In this document: positions 58,837-64,000 of the stretch, in pieces | Layout: the number at the start of each line of letters is the position of its first letter | Numbering within the stretch: position 1 is the stretch's first letter | Source: Variovorax paradoxus | GTDB taxonomy: Bacteria; Pseudomonadota; Gammaproteobacteria; Burkholderiales; Burkholderiaceae_C | Direction of reading: 5' to 3' | Assembly: GCF_029919115.1 (NCBI RefSeq) | Contig: NZ_CP123990.1 | Location: 5,482,501-5,546,500 of the forward strand | Length of the DNA stretch: 64,000 nucleotides | The notes under the pieces: generated by a model | What the model saw: the letters and a program-made list of their open reading frames with translations, nothing else | What the model was told of the DNA's origin: nothing | The model's database searches: none | Made by a program: the position numbers and the translations under genes

Positions 58837-59534
58837 CAGGCGGCCTGCAGTTCTTTCCACAAGGTGTCGAATTCGTCCGCAAAGCGGCGCACGAGCGAGG
58901 GGTCGTTGCTCAAAATCACGTTCTCTTCGTTGTGCTCGCAGGCGCTGCGCGTCCAGTTGTAGCTGCCGTTCAGCAACCGCGCGCCGTCGAAAATGGCGAA
59001 CTTGTGGTGCATATGCGCCTCGGTGCGGTCCACCGCAATCGGAATGCCCGCCGCGCGCAATTGCCCTACGTCGCTGCCGCGGTCGAACTCCTTGTCGTTG
59101 TCGGTAATGAAGCGCACTGCCACGCCGCGTCGGTGTGCGGCCAGCACCTCGGCGGTAATGCGGTCGTCCGACAGCGTGAACACGCATAGGTCGATGGAGC
59201 GCTTGGCAGCCTTCAGTTGCTGGTTGATCGCCTGAAGGCAAGCGGTACCCGGGCTGAAGAAGGCTTGCGAGTGCACGTTGACGGCATCAGGCGAGCGGCC
59301 GGTGTCGATCGCGCGGACCACGCCTTCGAGCCACTTGAGCAAGGACAACTGCTCCGGGTCGGCTGTGCGGGAGCGCACCAGGTCGAACGCGCGATTGCGC
59401 AGCTGGCGCAGGCCGTCTTCGGGCGGTGAAGCTTCGCGCAAGGTGTGGACCAGCACGCGGCGCTCGTCATCGCTGAGGCGCTCGTCGGCCATGGTGGCGT
59501 CCAGCTGGGCCAGTAGTTCGGGAAGGGCCGACAT
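58836..59534 (-). CDS. Phospholipase D/nuclease-family (single HKD) protein
   Basis: The 232-residue protein has one HKD motif, H176-x-K178-x4-D183 (HHKFAIFD), and GSYNWT after it, as in Nuc, PLD6 and related nucleases or lipases that dimerise to complete the active site. Residues 1-90 are helical and unassigned. No signal peptide is seen, so it is likely cytoplasmic. Followed, with a one-base overlap, by the CorA-like membrane gene. Confidence 0.88.
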   Translation of the reverse strand: MSALPELLAQLDATMADERLSDDERRVLVHTLREASPPEDGLRQLRNRAFDLVRSRTADPEQLSLLKWLEGVVRAIDTGRSPDAVNVHSQAFFSPGTACLQAINQQLKAAKRSIDLCVFTLSDDRITAEVLAAHRRGVAVRFITDNDKEFDRGSDVGQLRAAGIPIAVDRTEAHMHHKFAIFDGARLLNGSYNWTRSACEHNEENVILSNDPSLVRRFADEFDTLWKELQAA

Positions 59535-59576
59535 TTCAGTGAATCTCCATAGTGCTGCGCCTATTCAGGGGCTCTT

Positions 59577-59872
59577 GTTCAGGGCGTGTGCAAAGGCCAC
59601 CGGGTACTCCCCTCCGCGAATGTCCCCCGCCTTCGGCCCCTCCTTTATTTCGCTGCGGGGAGCACCCGATGCCCTGTGCACACTGGGCGCTGCGCTTGTT
59701 CCGCTCGATCAACCACCGCTCTGCCCAACGCGCACGTCGATGGGGTGCCTTGCGCAGCGAAATAAAGGAGGAGGCCGCAGGCCGGGGGACATTCGCGGAA
59801 TAAAGGAGGAGGCCGCAGGCCGGGGGACATTCGCGGAGAAAGGTACCCCGTCGGCGGGTGCGCGCCCTGAAC
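59577..59872. repeat. Long inverted-repeat element (hairpin), about 0.3 kb
   Basis: The ends GTTCAGGGCG at 59577 and CGCCCTGAAC at 59863-59872 are complementary, an inner arm 59614-59657 pairs imperfectly with 59753-59798, and the centre continues to pair partly (GCACCCGATG with a similar reverse sequence near 59735-59749). The 389-bp gap between the PLD gene and the ATPase gene is mostly this element. It resembles a non-autonomous repeat; no coding sequence is supported inside. Confidence 0.7.
59761..59836. repeat. Exact 38-bp tandem duplication inside the inverted repeat
   Basis: Two identical 38-bp copies, 59761-59798 and 59799-59836, each beginning AATAAAGGAGGAGG. The left arm of the large inverted repeat has only a single matching segment, so the duplication occurred in the right arm. 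Confidence 0.9.
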
Positions 59873-59923
59873 AAAGCGCCTCGCGCACAACACGCAAAGA
59901 AACACAACGCCCCATTCCTAGCC

Positions 59924-62900
59924 CTACTTGTCCGGCTTGGGAGAGCGCTTGACCACGCCGCGTGCAGCCTGCACTTCAGCCGCGAGCCGCTCCATGTCCT
60001 GCTTGATTGAACGGTCGAGTTCGAGCCGACGTTCAGTGGCGGTTACCAACGGCAGGATCAGTTCGCGATAAGTCACCGCAATCTGCAGCATGGCGTCGGC
60101 CAGCCGCTGACCTTCGTTCGGGCCTTCGGCGGGCGGCTTGGGCTTGAGTGCATCGACAGCGCGCGCCACGTCGAGCATGCTGCTTGCAATGCGCTGGCTG
60201 CCGTCGACGTCGTCGCCGCCGAGCTTTTTCTTTCGCACGAACTCTTCGCAGATGGCCGCCCAGCGCGCGCTTTCTTCCGGCGTGGGGCTGCCCAGAAGCT
60301 GCGCAAGCTTCAAGAGGTTTTCTTCCGCGCCGGTGGTCAAGGTCTGCGCCTCGCCGCGGTAATGGTCACGCAACAGTGCGTCGAGCTCGTCGTCGCGCAT
60401 CAGCGCGGTGATCTTGCCCGCGAGCTTGGTCATGTTGCGGTAGCTGCCCTGCAGCTTGAACGGCGGCGCGGTGCGGTAGGCCTCCTGCTGCGCGGCCGAT
60501 TCGATGTAGGCGAGGTTGACCTTCAGCAGCAGGTCGCGCGCACGGAACAGACGCTGCAGCAACGCCTTGATCTCTTCCAGCTCGACCGCGCTGTACGCGT
60601 GCGAAAGCGCGCTGCTCGGCACCTCGTGTCCCTGCGCCATCTTCACCAGCAGCTGCACGTCCTTGGGGTCGCGCGAGGCCAGCGGCATCAGCGTGGGGTT
60701 GGAGGTCAGGCTGTTCTCGATGTACGAAAGCGCAAAGGCCGCCTCGCGGCCTGAGAGCACGTCGCCCAGGTTGTAGATGTCCGCCCGGTTGGCCAGCATG
60801 TCCGGAATCTTGAACACGTCGCCCGACTCGGTGTACGGGTTGCCAGCCATCACGATGGCGAAGCGCTTGCCGCGCATGTCGTAGCTGCGCGGTTCGCCGT
60901 TCCACACGCCTTCAATGCGGCGCGTGCCGTCGGCCAGCGCAATGAACTTCTGCAGAAACTCCGGGCTCGTGTGCTGAATGTCGTCCAGGTACAGCATCAC
61001 GTTGCTGCCCATCGCAAGGCCGAGGTTGAGCTTCTCGAGCTCTTGCCTCGCGGCGCTGTTGGGCGCGTTGGCCGGGTCGATGGCCGTGACGCCGTGGCCC
61101 AGAGCCGGGCAGTTGATGCGCACGAAGATCAGGCCGAGCCGGTCCGCAACGTATTCCATCAGCGTGGTCTTGCCGTAGCCGGGCGGCGAAATCAGCAGCA
61201 GCAAACCCATGCGATCGGTGCGGCTGCCCTCGCCCGCCGAGCCGATCTGCTTGGAAAGGTTGTCGCCGATGATGGGCAGGTACAGCTCGTCGATCAGCTG
61301 GTTGCGCACGAAGGTCGAGAGCGGCTTGGCCTGGAACTGGCCCAGCTTGAGCCGGGCCTTCTCGCGTTCGAGCAACTCGTGGCGCAGGCTGTGCAGCGCT
61401 TCGTAGCCCGGCACTGCATGCGTGGTGTGAAACAGGAAGCGGCGCCAGAAGTCGTTCAGGTTCAGCGTCATGCGGCCTTCGGCCACGCGTGGATGCTCGC
61501 CGCGCAGCCCTTCGACCGTGCGGTCGAGCGCCACGTTCACCCGCTTGCGCTGCATCGGCATGGCCAGCACGCCGGCCGCGTCGTCTACCCAGTCGACAGA
61601 CTGCGGCGCCTGATGAACCGCATAGGCACGCACCCAGTCGCGCGCCAGGCGCCAGCGCTCCGCCGGCGGTGCGGCGTCGAGATCGTGCTGCCACGCATCG
61701 CGCCGGCCACCCCTTTCGAGTTCGCGAAGCAGCGCGGCGGCCAGGTCTTCGCCCGCTCCCGAAACGGCCCAGGTTTCGCCGCCGTGCTCGCCGGCCAGTT
61801 CGCGCACCAGGTAGGCAGCCGCCTGGCCGCACACGGTGGACACGCGGCCCTGGTGGGCGTCCCGCTCTTCTTCGGTTGCCTCTTCGGCCAAAGGCAAAAG
61901 GTCGGGCAGCATGTCGCGCGCAAAGTGGTTCAGCGCGCGCGCCGTGTCGGCTTCGAGCTGCTCCAGCGCATCGCGCCGGCCGAACAGGGCCTGCATCTGC
62001 AACGCGGCGCGCGCACGCCGCAGCAGCGATTCGCGGTGCGCGATCAAGTGGCCGTGCTGCCAATAGAGCAGCGCCAGCGCGCGTTCGGTCGGGCCCCACG
62101 CCAGCAGGCCGGCCTGATCTTGCATGGCAACGAGCGCACCCAGCAGGCGCAGCGCGTCGTCATCGTGAATCCCCTTCTGGTAGCCCTCCTGGTAGCGCGC
62201 GGCTGCAAAGCGGCGCACCATTTCGAGCAGCTGCGGATGCAAAGGGTCTTCGGTGAGGAGCGTGACCACCTCGCCCCAGGTGCGCTCGGCCTTGCCATCG
62301 AGCAGCGACTCGAGCAGGCGCCCGGCCAGGTATTCGGCACGCGACAGTTCGGTGGTTTCCGACACCAGCGACTGGTTCCAGTAGCGCTGCAGCGGCAGCA
62401 GCCGCGGCTCGTCCACAGGGCTCAGGTAGTCGGTGCCGGTAACCTGGTAGGCCATGCCGCTCTCGCGGGCCACCAAGGTCAGGTCGACGGGCTGGCGGTG
62501 CACGGTAAAGGCATGGCGGCCCAGGCGCAGGGTGTCTCCGCCTTCGCTCACCAGTTCGCGCTTGTCGCGGATCGAGCGCAGGGCCTGGTCGCGCGCCGTC
62601 TTCAGGCGCGTGTCCAGTTCGTCGGCCGGCACGGCGGCGCCCAGCGTGCGCAGGTCGGCAATCAGCGTGTGCAGCTTGCCGATCATCGGATCGGCCGCAA
62701 AGTAGCTGTGAACCTGCTTCAGATCGCCGAACTGCGCAATGCGGCGTGGAATACCGTCGAGGATGCGGCCCGCCGCGTCGACCACGCCCTGCGCGCGGCG
62801 CTGGCGGGCTTCCACCAGGCTCTGGCGGCGCGCGGAAAGCGCTTCGTACACGGTCTCGCGCTTCTCGGCGATGTCGGCCAAAAAGTCTTCCTGCTCGGCA

Positions 62901-64000
62901 AAGCGGCCTTCGATTTCTTCGAGCTGGGCCAAAAGGCGCGTGAGCGCGTCGTCGCACTTCTCGGGCGTGTCGGCAAACTCCAGTGCGTTTTCAACCGCCT
63001 GGCTGAAGAGCTTGAACTGCGCACCGAACTCCGCGCGGGCCTCGGTGGCGCCCAGCGACTTGCGCCGTGCGCGCGCATCGGCGCGCATGCGGTTGATGTC
63101 GGCGTAGATGAGCGAGATGCGGTCGAGAATCGACGTGCGGACAACCGCATCGCCGCCCGGCAGGCTGCCGAGCTGTTCTGTCAGCAGATCGAGCCCGGCC
63201 GCCTGTTCGTCAAGCGTGGCGAGCATCTGCCCGAGCGCGGGCGAAGTGGCCAGGTTCGGCAAATCGAGCGCAAGCTTGTCCAGCGCCTGGCGCTGGCCGT
63301 TGAAGGCCGTGTCGGCCGCCAGGAACTGCATGGCGCGTTCGCCGATGCGCTGCTGCTCGATCTCGAGCGCCGCGTCCATGGCGGCGATGCGCGGCAGGTC
63401 GGCATAGCGCAGCTCCTTGAGCATCTGCAGCGCGCCGCGCCGTTCGCGCAGGCGGCCCAAGGCCTTCACGAAATCGTCGGGCGCGCGCCAGAGCGTGCTG
63501 GCAATGTCGACCAGCAACGCGTGCTGCTCGTCTTCGGCACGGGCCAGTGCACGCGCGGTTTCGCGGCGGATGGTGTCGACCTTCTCGAACTCGGCCAGCG
63601 TGCTGCGCGCCACGTCGGCAATGCTGCGCAGCTCGGCCATCAGGCCGGCAGCCTCGGATGCGTCCAGCCAGAAGTAGGCGTCGCTCACGCGGGTGCACTG
63701 GCGAATCAGGTCTTCGTAAGCAGCGCGCGTAGGCGCCTGCTCGCGCACCGCGCGGGCAATGCCCATCAGGTCGCTCACGCCCCGCACCAGCTCGGCATTG
63801 CCGATCTTGCCGAAGAAGCCGGTGGCGGGCGGCTGCGCGCTCACATGCTCTTCGCTGGCGAACGGCGTCTGCCACAGCTGCATCGGGTGCACGCGCGTCG
63901 GCTCGCCGGCGTCGCCGTTGAACACGAGGATGCGGCCGTCGGCAAAGCGCGCATAGCCGTTGGCGATGATCGGCGTGGCGAGCTTCTTGTCGATCAGGTT
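59924..64000 (-). CDS. Very large AAA 'DNA repair ATPase' family protein (runs off right edge)
   Basis: The frame is open from 64000 to its stop at 59924, giving at least 1358 residues; the GTG at 63925 is internal. The N-terminal two-thirds are helical with coiled-coil character. A MoxR-like AAA module follows: Walker A SPPGYGKTTL near visible residue 935, Walker B MLYLDDIQ near 1000, and sensor-1 VMAGNPYTESG. The C-terminus is charged and helical. Families with this layout are annotated 'DNA repair ATPase' with little experimental support. The upstream neighbour is unseen; downstream lie the inverted repeat, PLD and CorA-like genes. Confidence 0.8.
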   Translation of the reverse strand, partial: NLIDKKLATPIIANGYARFADGRILVFNGDAGEPTRVHPMQLWQTPFASEEHVSAQPPATGFFGKIGNAELVRGVSDLMGIARAVREQAPTRAAYEDLIRQCTRVSDAYFWLDASEAAGLMAELRSIADVARSTLAEFEKVDTIRRETARALARAEDEQHALLVDIASTLWRAPDDFVKALGRLRERRGALQMLKELRYADLPRIAAMDAALEIEQQRIGERAMQFLAADTAFNGQRQALDKLALDLPNLATSPALGQMLATLDEQAAGLDLLTEQLGSLPGGDAVVRTSILDRISLIYADINRMRADARARRKSLGATEARAEFGAQFKLFSQAVENALEFADTPEKCDDALTRLLAQLEEIEGRFAEQEDFLADIAEKRETVYEALSARRQSLVEARQRRAQGVVDAAGRILDGIPRRIAQFGDLKQVHSYFAADPMIGKLHTLIADLRTLGAAVPADELDTRLKTARDQALRSIRDKRELVSEGGDTLRLGRHAFTVHRQPVDLTLVARESGMAYQVTGTDYLSPVDEPRLLPLQRYWNQSLVSETTELSRAEYLAGRLLESLLDGKAERTWGEVVTLLTEDPLHPQLLEMVRRFAAARYQEGYQKGIHDDDALRLLGALVAMQDQAGLLAWGPTERALALLYWQHGHLIAHRESLLRRARAALQMQALFGRRDALEQLEADTARALNHFARDMLPDLLPLAEEATEEERDAHQGRVSTVCGQAAAYLVRELAGEHGGETWAVSGAGEDLAAALLRELERGGRRDAWQHDLDAAPPAERWRLARDWVRAYAVHQAPQSVDWVDDAAGVLAMPMQRKRVNVALDRTVEGLRGEHPRVAEGRMTLNLNDFWRRFLFHTTHAVPGYEALHSLRHELLEREKARLKLGQFQAKPLSTFVRNQLIDELYLPIIGDNLSKQIGSAGEGSRTDRMGLLLLISPPGYGKTTLMEYVADRLGLIFVRINCPALGHGVTAIDPANAPNSAARQELEKLNLGLAMGSNVMLYLDDIQHTSPEFLQKFIALADGTRRIEGVWNGEPRSYDMRGKRFAIVMAGNPYTESGDVFKIPDMLANRADIYNLGDVLSGREAAFALSYIENSLTSNPTLMPLASRDPKDVQLLVKMAQGHEVPSSALSHAYSAVELEEIKALLQRLFRARDLLLKVNLAYIESAAQQEAYRTAPPFKLQGSYRNMTKLAGKITALMRDDELDALLRDHYRGEAQTLTTGAEENLLKLAQLLGSPTPEESARWAAICEEFVRKKKLGGDDVDGSQRIASSMLDVARAVDALKPKPPAEGPNEGQRLADAMLQIAVTYRELILPLVTATERRLELDRSIKQDMERLAAEVQAARGVVKRSPKPDK

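Noticed and set aside
59552..59952. Several short overlapping frames inside the inverted-repeat element
   Set aside because: They arise from repeated sequence read on both strands, have no ribosome sites and resemble one another only because of the 38-bp duplication and inverted arms.

Overview
The window is a high-GC chromosomal segment of a betaproteobacterium. Gene content and protein similarity (Bug-type TctC receptors without transporter genes beside them, a DUF2868/DUF3482 pair, a DUF3348-DUF802-OmpA-DUF2894 operon, very dense LysR regulation) point to Burkholderiales, family Comamonadaceae, most likely Variovorax or a close relative. This is inference from recalled family distributions; no database search was possible. 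I see no rRNA, tRNA, CRISPR array, insertion sequence or prophage. The window is cut on both sides by genes on the minus strand.

Layout. 1-2.7 kb: a partial FAD oxidoreductase divergent from two tandem Bug-family solute receptors. 2.7-8.6 kb: alpha/beta hydrolase, LigB/DODA-type dioxygenase with a divergent LysR, an ABC exporter, and a VOC protein divergent from a TetR regulator over palindromic operators. 8.7-12.3 kb: a 24-residue membrane protein, a DUF2868 membrane protein coupled to a DUF3482 GTPase, and a small ABM-like protein. 12.3-17.3 kb: a periplasmic PaoABC-type aldehyde oxidoreductase with its divergent LysR. 17.4-25.2 kb: hemolysin III, an XRE regulator, a divergent MurA paralogue convergent with a class A beta-lactamase, an ArsR/AHSA1 pair under twin palindromes, phosphatidylserine synthase, GST, histidine phosphatase, and a CbpA/CbpM chaperone pair.

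25.2-29.3 kb: four genes joined by 4-base overlaps: DUF3348, a MotA/ZorA-like protein with a very long tail, a MotB/ZorB-like OmpA protein, and DUF2894. This is the strongest candidate for an undescribed molecular system here: a putative ion-driven stator with two partner proteins of unknown function. 29.5-34.5 kb: a large LuxR-type ATPase regulator, truncated hemoglobin, cupin, DUF4242 protein, a 73-bp tandem repeat beside a terminator, and a small secreted protein.

34.7-40.3 kb: a propionate (2-methylcitrate) module: lyase, PrpD, PrpC and thioesterase, divergent from an ScfR-type regulator whose upstream region carries repeated TTGCGAA sites. 40.2-44.5 kb: a secreted unknown protein, MetE and divergent MetR. 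44.6-50.8 kb: a valine catabolism operon (mmsA, a LprI-like gene, acyl-CoA dehydrogenase, HIBCH, mmsB) with a divergent LysR. 50.8-58 kb: DUF4241 protein, SCOT-type CoA transferase with a divergent PAS-LuxR regulator, and an operon of CaiB transferase, HMG-CoA-lyase-like enzyme, VOC protein and Bug receptor that could take up, activate and cleave a branched hydroxy-acid. 58-64 kb: CorA-like membrane protein and PLD-family protein, then a 0.3-kb inverted-repeat element and a very large AAA 'DNA repair ATPase' that continues beyond the window.

Overall the region is a catabolic and regulatory patchwork of short operons, mostly with a divergent dedicated regulator, and several of the intergenic gaps hold readable palindromic operators.
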